Below, in pieces: positions 45,026-53,001 of a DNA stretch of 64,000 bases (position 1 is the stretch's first letter; every line of letters begins with the position of its first letter). The stretch is from assembly GCA_030432565.1 (NCBI GenBank), contig JAUIGV010000024.1, positions 18,026 through 82,025 of the forward strand. The letters are read 5' to 3'. Source of the stretch: Verrucomicrobiia bacterium (GTDB lineage: Bacteria > Verrucomicrobiota > Verrucomicrobiia > Verrucomicrobiales > Akkermansiaceae). The position numbers and the translations under genes were made by a program. Under the pieces are notes generated by a model that was not told the origin of the DNA, did no database searches, and saw only the letters and a program-made list of their open reading frames with translations.

Positions 45026-47842
45026 GTGTCCTTGATTCACGCGCTACCATCCAAGATTTGCAGTCCGATCTACATCTTGCTTCTCCTGAGCGGAGTTCCC
45101 GCGTCTGCATTGGAAGCTGACTTAGACTTCTTTGAATCCAAAATTCGTCCGGTTCTGGTGGCGAACTGCTATGAATGCCATTCGGTGGAAGCGGCGAATC
45201 GAGGCAAGCAGAAGGGCGGGCTTCTTTTGGATACCCGGGACGGTATCCGCAAGGGGGGAGACACCGGCCCCGCGGTCGTTCCCGGAAATGTCTCCGGGAG
45301 TCTTTTGCTAAAAGCCCTGCGCCAGGAAGAATTGGAAATGCCTCCCACGGGGAAACTCTCAGATGAGGTTATTGCAGATTTTGCCCGATGGATCGAAACG
45401 GGAGCCGTTGATCCACGGGAACATGCTGCAACCGAATTGAAGACCAAGGTCATTGACGGATCGGATCACTGGGCCTTTAAAGCGCCGCGGAAACCCGGGC
45501 TTCCCGATGTGCAAGCTTCGCGCTGGGTGCATTCGGACATTGATCGATTCATTTTGCATCGATTGGAGACGCAAAATCTGAACCCTGTTCCATCGGCTTC
45601 ACCCGAAGTTTTGGTTCGTCGGATTTATTTCAATTTGCTCGGTCTGCCTCCAACCCCTGATCAGGTGGATGAGTTTCTCGAGGCCTCTGCGAAGGATCAA
45701 GATGCAGCAGTGGCAAGTCTTGTGGATTCGCTTTTGGAATCCCCGCATTATGGCGAACGGTGGGGACGCCACTGGCTGGACGTGGCGCGCTATGCCGAGG
45801 ACCAGGCTCACACCTTCGGAGTGAAGAAGCGAGCGAACGCCCACCAATATCGTGACTGGGTGATTCGGATGTTCAACAAGGACCTTCCCTTCGATGAATT
45901 TGTGAAGCTTCAATTGGCGGGCGATTTGATGGAGGACAAGTCGGATGATCGTTTCCGGAAGTTCGCCGGGCTGGGGTTCCTGGGGCTCGGAGCGCAGTAT
46001 TACAAAAATTCCGACAAGGCCCAGGCGGAAGCGGATGAGCTCGATGACACCATCGATACCGTGACCCGGGGATTCCTTGGGTTGACCGTCTCGTGTGCAC
46101 GGTGCCACGATCACAAGTTCGACCCTATTCCGACCACGGACTACTACGCCTTGGCCGGGGTCTTTAATGGGCGCAGGTATTCCGAGATCCCATTGGTCGG
46201 CAATGAGGAAGTGAAGGCCTACAATGACGAGCAAAAAGTGATCAAGGATCTCGAATCGAGTCATCGCAGCTATCTCAGGGGGATTGGAAGACAAGAGGGC
46301 CGCAAGAGGTTTGGTGAGGTGAGTCGATATCTTCAGGAGGCTTGGCGTCTGGTGACTTTGAGGTCAGAGGGGGTGAAGATTTCGGACGAGGAGTTCGCGG
46401 ACAAAGTGGGGCTTCACCCCCATTACGTAAAACGATTCCGGGAAGTCCTCGAGAAAGGTCGAAAGAATGACCTGATGAAGCGACTGCCCGAGCTGGAGGG
46501 ATGGCATGAGGTCGAAGTGAATTTTAAGGAAAAGCCGGCTCTGGAGACCCTCGAGGTTCCTCGACAGATCGTTGATTTGGCGAATCAACTCCAGACCCTG
46601 GTGGACGGTGCTGCGGAAGCCTTTGCTCAAATTGAAGCTGAGAAGGCAGAGGAATTGGCCAAGGCCCGCAGTGTCGAAGACCAGCTAAACAAGGTGATCG
46701 GCAAGATGGAGGATGACCAAAAACGTCTTCTCAAGAATATTTGGTTTGATGGTCACGCCCCGCTTTATGCCTCCGAGAACGACGCATATGCCAGGCTTTT
46801 GAAAGCGGAACAAAAAGCAGAAGCCGACCGGATGAAGGCCGGATTTGAGAATCTCCGCAAGAGCGCCAAACCGAAGTATCCGGTCGCGCACGCGATTCAG
46901 GGCGGTGGGAACGCAATGCAGGTCTATATTCGTGGCAACCCTGCCAGCAAAGGCGAATGGGTCGCGAGGGGAACGCTCGAAATTTTGGAAGAAGAGCCGC
47001 GGCCGACTGATCCGGAAGTCGCCAGGAATCATCCTTTTTCAAGACTTGATCTCGCCGAGGCCATCGCTTCTCCGCAAAATCCCCTCACCGCCCGGGTGAT
47101 TGTGAACCGTGTCTGGCAATGGCATTTTGGCAAGGGCTTGGTTACGACTTCCAGCAATTTCGGTCTTTTAGGTGAAGCGCCGACCCATCCGGAATTACTC
47201 GATTGGTTGACCGTCAATTTCATGGAGAACGGGTGGTCGCTCAAGTGGCTGCATCGAGAAATTCTCAACTCGGCGACGTATCAACTTTCCAGCAAGTTGG
47301 ATTCTAAAAACGTGGATCGGGACGGCGACAATCGCTACCGTTGGAGGTTTGATCGGCGACGTCTGGAAGTCGAAGCCTGGCGGGATGCCTTGCTTGCAGT
47401 TTCCGGGAATCTTGATCCCACAATGGGAGGCCCGACAATCGCCCTCGGTAAGGGGAACAGGCGCCGCACGGTCTACGCGAGCATCAGTCGTCATGAACTT
47501 GACGGGATGCTTAGAATTTTCGACTTCCCTGATGCCAACGTCTCAGCGGCATCCCGCACGGAAACCACCGTTCCCCAGCAACAACTCTTTGTGCTCAATA
47601 GTGAATTCATCATCGACCAGGCCAAGGCCTTCGCCAAGCGGGTGACCGCGGAACATGAAGAAGTTTCGGCGCGGGTCGATTTCGCCTACCGACTTGCGTT
47701 CGGTCGTTCACCTTCGAAAGCGGAAGTGAAAGTGGCAGAAGCTTATCTCACGATGGAAAAAGAAAACGCCGACAAACTCTCCCGCTGGGAGCAGTATTGT
47801 CAGGCGCTGCTTGCGAGCAACGAACTGATGTACCTCGATTAA
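45026..47842 (+). CDS. PSCyt1-PSCyt2(DUF1549)-PSD1(DUF1553) protein (pair 3)
   Basis: The 938-residue protein begins at a GTG with a signal peptide (YILLLLSGVPASA). It has a C-Y-E-C-H haem motif at 48-52, DUF1549 with LLESPHYGERWGRHWLDVAR and a second motif C-A-R-C-H in SCARCHDHKFDPIPTTDYY. A long helical insert follows (about 400-560, with EAEKAEELAKARSVEDQ), then DUF1553 (NPLTARVIVNRVWQWHFGKG, NPQQQLFVLNS-like part). The helical insert is absent from the copy at 31517. One nt separates its stop from the next gene. Confidence 0.92.
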   Translation: MSLIHALPSKICSPIYILLLLSGVPASALEADLDFFESKIRPVLVANCYECHSVEAANRGKQKGGLLLDTRDGIRKGGDTGPAVVPGNVSGSLLLKALRQEELEMPPTGKLSDEVIADFARWIETGAVDPREHAATELKTKVIDGSDHWAFKAPRKPGLPDVQASRWVHSDIDRFILHRLETQNLNPVPSASPEVLVRRIYFNLLGLPPTPDQVDEFLEASAKDQDAAVASLVDSLLESPHYGERWGRHWLDVARYAEDQAHTFGVKKRANAHQYRDWVIRMFNKDLPFDEFVKLQLAGDLMEDKSDDRFRKFAGLGFLGLGAQYYKNSDKAQAEADELDDTIDTVTRGFLGLTVSCARCHDHKFDPIPTTDYYALAGVFNGRRYSEIPLVGNEEVKAYNDEQKVIKDLESSHRSYLRGIGRQEGRKRFGEVSRYLQEAWRLVTLRSEGVKISDEEFADKVGLHPHYVKRFREVLEKGRKNDLMKRLPELEGWHEVEVNFKEKPALETLEVPRQIVDLANQLQTLVDGAAEAFAQIEAEKAEELAKARSVEDQLNKVIGKMEDDQKRLLKNIWFDGHAPLYASENDAYARLLKAEQKAEADRMKAGFENLRKSAKPKYPVAHAIQGGGNAMQVYIRGNPASKGEWVARGTLEILEEEPRPTDPEVARNHPFSRLDLAEAIASPQNPLTARVIVNRVWQWHFGKGLVTTSSNFGLLGEAPTHPELLDWLTVNFMENGWSLKWLHREILNSATYQLSSKLDSKNVDRDGDNRYRWRFDRRRLEVEAWRDALLAVSGNLDPTMGGPTIALGKGNRRRTVYASISRHELDGMLRIFDFPDANVSAASRTETTVPQQQLFVLNSEFIIDQAKAFAKRVTAEHEEVSARVDFAYRLAFGRSPSKAEVKVAEAYLTMEKENADKLSRWEQYCQALLASNELMYLD

Positions 47843-47843
47843 A

Positions 47844-49235
47844 ATGCAAGACCGACCTTTCCACCAATCAATCATGAATCGCCGCGATATGCTGAGACGC
47901 GCGGGCGGGGGATTTGCGTCGATCGGGCTTGCCGGAGTTCTCGCGGACCAAGGATTGTTAGCCGCGGAAAGTCCGCTCGTTCCCAAGCCGCCCCACGCCA
48001 AGCCCAAGGCAAAGCGCATCATTCACCTTTTCATGAATGGCGGTCCCTCGCAGGTCGATACCTTTGATCCCAAGCCGGCGCTGGAAAAATACCACGGTCA
48101 GCGCCCGCCGGGAGCCGAGCGTAAGACCGAGAGGCGCACCGGAGGACTTTTTAAATCACCCTTTCAGTTTAAGCAGTCGGGCCAGTCCGGAATTCCGGTC
48201 AGTGAGATTTTTCCCGAGGTAGCCAAGTGCATCGACGACATTTGCGTCATCCGCTCCATGCACACCGATGTGCCGAATCACGAGCCATCGCTTCTCATGA
48301 TGAACTCGGGAATCACCCAGCCGATTCGCCCCAGCATGGGATCGTGGTTGAGTTATGGTCTTGGGACTGAGAATCAAAATCTTCCGGGATTCGTCGTACT
48401 TTGCCCCGGAAAGCCCGTGGTGGGTCCACAGCTCTGGAGCAGTGGATTCCTTCCCGGGATTCATCAGGGCTGCCACATTGGAAAGCTCGATCCCAAAAAG
48501 ATTGTCGATCATATCAACAACCAACACCTCACTCCACGCACCCAGCGCCAGCAGCTGGATCTTATCAATCAGCTCAATGGGCTGCATTCGGAGCAGCGGT
48601 CGGGAGATGATCAACTTGAGTCGCGGATCCAGTCGCTTGAGGTGGCCTTTCGGATGCAAACAGAAGCCCAGGAGGCTTTTGATGTGAGTCGGGAAACCAA
48701 GGCCACTCGTGCGCTCTACGGAGAAGGTCAGTTTGCCGATTCCTGCCTTGCGGCCCGTCGTCTTGTGGAACGTGGCGTTCGAATGGTGCAGGTTTACTAC
48801 GGTGGCGGGCAACCGTGGGATGACCATGGCAATATCGAGAACGGTCACCGCGACAAGGGCCGGAAAAGCGATCAGGCCATCGCGGGCTTGCTTCGTGATC
48901 TCAAATCGCGCGGTCTCCTTGACGACACCCTGGTCCTCTGGGGCGGCGAGTTTGGCCGCACCCCGGTTTCCGAAGGTGGCAGTGGACGGGATCACAACCA
49001 CCATGGATTCTCAGTCTGGCTTGCGGGAGGAGGGGTCAAAGGCGGTATGACATACGGTGCAACCGACGAATTTGGTTTCGCTGCCGTGGAGAACAAAGTC
49101 CACGTCCACGATCTCCACGCCACCATCCTTCATCTCATGGGCCTCGATCACGAAAACCTGACCTACCGCTATTCCGGTCGGGATTTTCGTCTCACCGATG
49201 TCCACGGACACGTTGTTAAGGACATCCTGGCGTGA
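47844..49235 (+). CDS. DUF1501 Tat-exported protein (pair 3)
   Basis: The 463-residue protein has a Tat signal MNRRDMLRRAGGGFASIGLA (internal ATG 47874 is an alternative start) and DUF1501 marks RIIHLFMNGGPSQVDTFDPK, MVQVYYGGGQPWDDHGN, LWGGEFGRTPVSEGG and GRDHNHHGFSVWLAGGGVKG. It closely resembles the copy at 30067 in its end (FRLTDVHGHVVKDILA against FRLTDVHGKIVKEILA). It is translated right after the PSD1 gene. Confidence 0.92.
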   Translation: MQDRPFHQSIMNRRDMLRRAGGGFASIGLAGVLADQGLLAAESPLVPKPPHAKPKAKRIIHLFMNGGPSQVDTFDPKPALEKYHGQRPPGAERKTERRTGGLFKSPFQFKQSGQSGIPVSEIFPEVAKCIDDICVIRSMHTDVPNHEPSLLMMNSGITQPIRPSMGSWLSYGLGTENQNLPGFVVLCPGKPVVGPQLWSSGFLPGIHQGCHIGKLDPKKIVDHINNQHLTPRTQRQQLDLINQLNGLHSEQRSGDDQLESRIQSLEVAFRMQTEAQEAFDVSRETKATRALYGEGQFADSCLAARRLVERGVRMVQVYYGGGQPWDDHGNIENGHRDKGRKSDQAIAGLLRDLKSRGLLDDTLVLWGGEFGRTPVSEGGSGRDHNHHGFSVWLAGGGVKGGMTYGATDEFGFAAVENKVHVHDLHATILHLMGLDHENLTYRYSGRDFRLTDVHGHVVKDILA

Positions 49236-49287
49236 CCTGGTCTTTTGCAAACAAGGTTTCCCGAATCATGGGATTTCAGACCGCCTC

Positions 49288-50490
49288 TTAGATCCCCGCC
49301 TCCAGAGATGGAACGCCGGTAGCGGGGTTTGTATCGGCGGTATAGTCGACGCCGTCCAGTCCGAAGCCAAACAAGCGCAGGAACGAATTCTGGTAGCCCT
49401 CGACATCGGCGAGGTCGTGGAGGTTTTCGGTATTGACCTCGTTCCAGAGCTTGTCGACGGCGGCCTGAACATCGTCTGCCATTTCCCAGTCATCGACGCG
49501 GATACGCCCGGCGTCATCTGGCTGGGGATCGGCCTTGCCATACAGACGTTCCCGGAAAAGACGGTCCATTTGCTCAATGGTATCTTCGTGGGTCCCCTTG
49601 GCTTTCATCACCTTGTAGAGGAGGGAAATGTAGAGTGGCACGACCGGGATGGCGGACGAGGCCTGGGTGACCAGAGCCTTGTTGACCGAGACCCATGCTT
49701 TGCCGCCCAGGTCGGCGAGTTTGGTGTCGAGCGAGCGTTGTGATTTTTCGACGTCCTCCTTTGCGGCTCCGATGGTGCCATTCGTGTAAATGGGCCAGGT
49801 CAGTTTGGGCCCAATGTAGGAGTAGGCCACGGTCTTAACGCCCTCGGCAAGAACGGCGGCGTCTTTGAGGGCATCCATCCACATCTCCCAGTCCTCGCCA
49901 CCCATCACCGCAACGGTCTGATCAATTTCGTCCTGATTGGCCGCTTCGATGGTCACTTCATCCACAACTTGAGTCGTCGTATTCAGATTTTTGTTCGTGT
50001 AAGTCTGACCGATGGGCTTGAGTACTGACCGGTAGCTTTCGCCGTTGCGCGGGTGGTTTCGGCGCGGCGAGGCAAGTGAGTAAACGACGCAATCCACCTG
50101 GCCAAGGTCGGCTTTGATGGCCTCGATTACAGTGGCCTTCATCTCGTCGGAGTAGGCATCACCATTGAATGAACGCGCATAGAGTCCGGCTGCGGTGGCT
50201 TCCTTTTCAAAGGCAGCGGAGTTATACCAACCTGCGGTTCCGGTTCTCCGCTCATTCCCCTCTTTTTCGAAAAACACCCCGATCGTCGATGCTCCGCAAC
50301 CAAAGGCGGCTGCAATGCGCGAGGAAAGTCCGTAGCCTGTCGAGGAGCCAATTACCAAGACCCGTTTTGGGCCATTTTCGATAGGACCTCTTCCTTTTAC
50401 GACAGCGATTTGGTCTGCGACGTGTTGGGCGCAGCCATCGGGGTGGGAGGTGGTACAAATAAATCCACGGATCTTGGGCTCGACGATCAT
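49288..50490 (-). CDS. fabV: Trans-2-enoyl-CoA/ACP reductase FabV
   Basis: The 400-residue cytoplasmic enzyme reduces trans-2-enoyl-ACP (or CoA) with NADH in the last step of fatty acid elongation. Visible are the NAD site VLVIGSSTGYGLSSRIAAAF (45-64), GVFFEKEG, and the catalytic Tyr235-X8-Lys244 in IYTNGTIGAAKED, which is the FabV-specific spacing. The end FLRLFGFGLDGVDYTAD is also typical. Length agrees with the family (about 395-400). The gene is single, converging on a DUF1501 gene. FabV is the enoyl reductase less sensitive to triclosan in many bacteria. Confidence 0.95.
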   Translation of the reverse strand: MIVEPKIRGFICTTSHPDGCAQHVADQIAVVKGRGPIENGPKRVLVIGSSTGYGLSSRIAAAFGCGASTIGVFFEKEGNERRTGTAGWYNSAAFEKEATAAGLYARSFNGDAYSDEMKATVIEAIKADLGQVDCVVYSLASPRRNHPRNGESYRSVLKPIGQTYTNKNLNTTTQVVDEVTIEAANQDEIDQTVAVMGGEDWEMWMDALKDAAVLAEGVKTVAYSYIGPKLTWPIYTNGTIGAAKEDVEKSQRSLDTKLADLGGKAWVSVNKALVTQASSAIPVVPLYISLLYKVMKAKGTHEDTIEQMDRLFRERLYGKADPQPDDAGRIRVDDWEMADDVQAAVDKLWNEVNTENLHDLADVEGYQNSFLRLFGFGLDGVDYTADTNPATGVPSLEAGI

Positions 50491-50960
50491 GATGGGCGGA
50501 GTCTAGGGATGATGCTGGAATCCGGCAAGTGGTTCGTGAAATGGTTTACGGATTGGAGCGCTTGGGAAAACCGGTGGCGACATAGTGACTTTTGAGGAGG
50601 CGGGGGATTTTCAACGGCGTGATCGGGGCGGGAGCTTCTACGGCACCGCCGAAGGAGGTGGTTAGACCAGCGGTGTTGCGCCCCCGATCATCAGCGATCG
50701 TCTCATGGCAGTCTTCGAAATCAAGGTGCCCGGGATTCCGTCGCAGCCCTCATTTGCCCTTTTGAGTCGGCGTCTCAGGGTCCGGGTCGTCTGCAGGACG
50801 CTTCCAGCGTCGTGGCTGCCTACGGTTGGTGGTGCGTCTTGTAATGTTGCCAACAGTGTCGTTGAAATATCAGAATCACACGTCGTCGCTCCCCGGCAAA
50901 GAGTGTCTGAAAAAGTGACCGGCTCCTTGTCTCTTTTCCTTGTGTTCTTTACAACGTGGC
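50491..50960. other. Divergent intergenic region, 470 bp
   Basis: It separates fabV from the MEKHLA gene and should contain both promoters. Open frames on the two strands at about 50662-50988 overlap each other and show no protein features. No repeat or terminator is clear. Confidence 0.4.
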
Positions 50961-51434
50961 ATGCCGATGGATGAGCCTGATTCTGCAAACGACTTCCTTG
51001 CGGGTCACGTTGCGGTGATCACGGAGAGCTTTAGGAGTTTGACTGGACGGGACCTTATCGCCCCGGAATTGGGCCCTGTTGATGCTGCGCGTGAGATTTA
51101 TCACGCGCCTTTTTTTGTGGCATCCCATGATGCTTCAGCCGACCCAGTGCTCACTTATGGCAATCTTTTCGCACAAACGCTCTTTGATATGTTGTGGGAT
51201 GAGTTTACGTCGACTCCCTCGCGCTTTACCGCGGAGGCACCCAATCGAGAGGAGCGGTCCAGGCTTCTCTCTGAAGTGACAAATCACGGATTTATTGATC
51301 ATTATTCAGGGGTTCGCATCTCAGCAAGCGGGAATCGTTTTCGGATCAAAGAAGCAACAGTTTGGAATCTGGCGCACCCCGATGGTTCCCGGTTGGGGCA
51401 GGCGGCGACCTTTGCGGATTGGGAAGAGCTTTGA
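50961..51434 (+). CDS. MEKHLA-domain protein
   Basis: The 157-residue protein is almost entirely a MEKHLA domain: SHDASADPVLTYGNLFAQTL, then LWDEFTSTPSRFTAEAPNRE, GFIDHYSGVRISASGNRFRI and ATVWNLAHPDGSRLGQAATF. The domain is related to PAS and is found alone in many bacteria; its ligand and role are not fixed. It lies just ahead of a DsrE-like gene (86 nt away) in the same direction, which may indicate co-expression. ATG 50961 is the first sensible start. Confidence 0.85.
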   Translation: MPMDEPDSANDFLAGHVAVITESFRSLTGRDLIAPELGPVDAAREIYHAPFFVASHDASADPVLTYGNLFAQTLFDMLWDEFTSTPSRFTAEAPNREERSRLLSEVTNHGFIDHYSGVRISASGNRFRIKEATVWNLAHPDGSRLGQAATFADWEEL

Positions 51435-51519
51435 TGGAGGAAGGCGGGCTTCCCGGGATTGAGCATCGAAGGGAGACGCTTGCTTTACACCAGAAGGAGA
51501 ACGCGTCAGCGTTAGCCCG

Positions 51520-51876
51520 ATGGATTCTGAAAAAACTTCTCTTTGCAAACAAGCGGTCATTGTCTCGCGCGAAGGCATGGGTTCCGGCGACCATGAGCTG
51601 GGCTTGATACTCTTGCGCAAGTATTTGACCTCGGATCTCGAGCGTGACGAGCGGGCGGAGCGATACGTTTTTTACAACGGCGGAGTGAAAGCGGCTCTTC
51701 TCGATGCTGAGGTCAAGAGTCTGCTGAAGCAGCTCGAGGAACGTGGGGCACTTGTTATTTTCTGTGGGACCTGTCTTGATTATTTTGGGCTGAGTACCAG
51801 TCATGATATTGGTCGCAACGGATGCATGGGCGATGTCCGGGAATCGATGGCGATGGAGCGGGTGGACTATCTGTAA
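51520..51876 (+). CDS. DsrE-like protein resembling the YedF C-terminal domain
   Basis: The 118-residue protein reads AVIVSREGMGSGDHELGLIL, YVFYNGGVKAALLDAEVKSL, GALVIFCGTCLDYFGLSTS and NGCMGDVRESMAMERVDYL. This is the C-terminal DsrE-type domain of YedF, a protein linked with selenium metabolism in other bacteria. The N-terminal TusA/SirA domain of full YedF is missing. FCGTCLDYFG holds the conserved Cys pair. No selenium gene (selA, selB, selD) is in the window. It lies 45 nt before the YCF48-like gene. Confidence 0.8.
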   Translation: MDSEKTSLCKQAVIVSREGMGSGDHELGLILLRKYLTSDLERDERAERYVFYNGGVKAALLDAEVKSLLKQLEERGALVIFCGTCLDYFGLSTSHDIGRNGCMGDVRESMAMERVDYL

Positions 51877-51921
51877 GTCGGACGATCGCGTCGTCTTCTT
51901 GCGCAAAACAGAAAGGATTTT

Positions 51922-52989
51922 ATGAAAAGTGATTCAAGAAAAAGCGGCCCTGTCATGCGTCGTTGGAGAATGTTAATGCTATCATTTTTTGCGCCATGCT
52001 TCTCTCACGCGGATGGGCTTCAGTGGGTTTGGGAGGGGCAAAGCAGCGGAGTGAATACCTCGATCAGAGCCCTGTGTGCGGTTGATGAGAAGGTGTGTTG
52101 GTTTGGGACGGGAAAAGGTATGATTGGTAGAACGGTGAATGGTGGGAAGTCGTGGAGTCTCATTCGGGTGGAGGGTGCGGAGGAGGTCGAGTTTCGTGAT
52201 GTGGAAGCATTCGATGCGAAGCGTTGCATCGCCATGAGCGTCGGTGAGGGGACGTCTTCGAGAATTTACCGGACGGTGGATGGGGGTGAAAATTGGGATC
52301 TTGTTTTTCAGAATAATGCACCCCGGGGCTTCTTTGACGGAGTTGCTTTTTGGGACGAAGAGAATGGAATCCTTGCCGGTGATCCGGTTGATGGACAGCT
52401 TGTGATTCTGCGAACGTCAGATGGTGGCGCGAGTTGGACCCGCGTGGATTCAGCGCCGGGGATGGAGGAGGGTGAGCATGCTTTTGCGGCAAGTGGAACC
52501 CATCTTGCCGTGGCGAAAGGCGGGCATGTCTGGGTGGGCTCGGGGGGGCGGGTTGCGCGTGTTTTTTACTCCCGTGATTTTGGAAAGAGCTGGACGACTC
52601 TCGATACACCAATGATCGCGGGAGAGGATTCAACCGGAGTTTTCTCTTTGGCCTTCAAAGATTCGCAAAATGGTTTTGCGGTGGGTGGTGACCATACCAA
52701 AGAGGCCGAGGGTGTGCGCAATGCTTTGAGAACTTCGGATGGCGGGAAGTCGTGGAAGGTGCTCAAGGAGGGTGAATCATCCGTCTTTTCGTTTCGATCC
52801 TGCATTCGTTATGTCAACGGCGGGAAGTGGATCATGACAGTGGGGCCGGATGGTTGCGATGTCTCTCGCGATGGAGGGCTTACCTGGAAGTCTTTCGATG
52901 AAAAAGGATTTCACACCTTCAGTATTGGCGGGAGCATGAAGGCGATCTGGGCGGCCGGGAGTGATGGCCGGGTCGCGCGGCTCAAGTGA
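51922..52989 (+). CDS. YCF48-like secreted beta-propeller protein
   Basis: The 355-residue protein has a signal peptide (RMLMLSFFAPCFSHA) and BNR-type blades with S.DGG.SW: NGGKSWSLIR, VDGGENWDLVF, SDGGASWTRVD, RDFGKSWTTLD, SDGGKSWKVL, RDGGLTWKSFD. The fold matches YCF48/photosystem-assembly-like propellers common in non-photosynthetic secreted proteins; 'oxidoreductase' names in databases are unsupported. ATG 51922 is preceded by AGAAAGGATTTT, a fair ribosome site. A dead, partial paralogue sits at 41423-41766. Confidence 0.88.
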   Translation: MKSDSRKSGPVMRRWRMLMLSFFAPCFSHADGLQWVWEGQSSGVNTSIRALCAVDEKVCWFGTGKGMIGRTVNGGKSWSLIRVEGAEEVEFRDVEAFDAKRCIAMSVGEGTSSRIYRTVDGGENWDLVFQNNAPRGFFDGVAFWDEENGILAGDPVDGQLVILRTSDGGASWTRVDSAPGMEEGEHAFAASGTHLAVAKGGHVWVGSGGRVARVFYSRDFGKSWTTLDTPMIAGEDSTGVFSLAFKDSQNGFAVGGDHTKEAEGVRNALRTSDGGKSWKVLKEGESSVFSFRSCIRYVNGGKWIMTVGPDGCDVSRDGGLTWKSFDEKGFHTFSIGGSMKAIWAAGSDGRVARLK

Positions 52990-53001
52990 GCTCGATTGTG
53001 T

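Noticed and set aside
50662..50988. Overlapping open frames on both strands between fabV and the MEKHLA gene
   Set aside because: Neither has a motif, signal or ribosome site, and they lie in a space that must hold two promoters.
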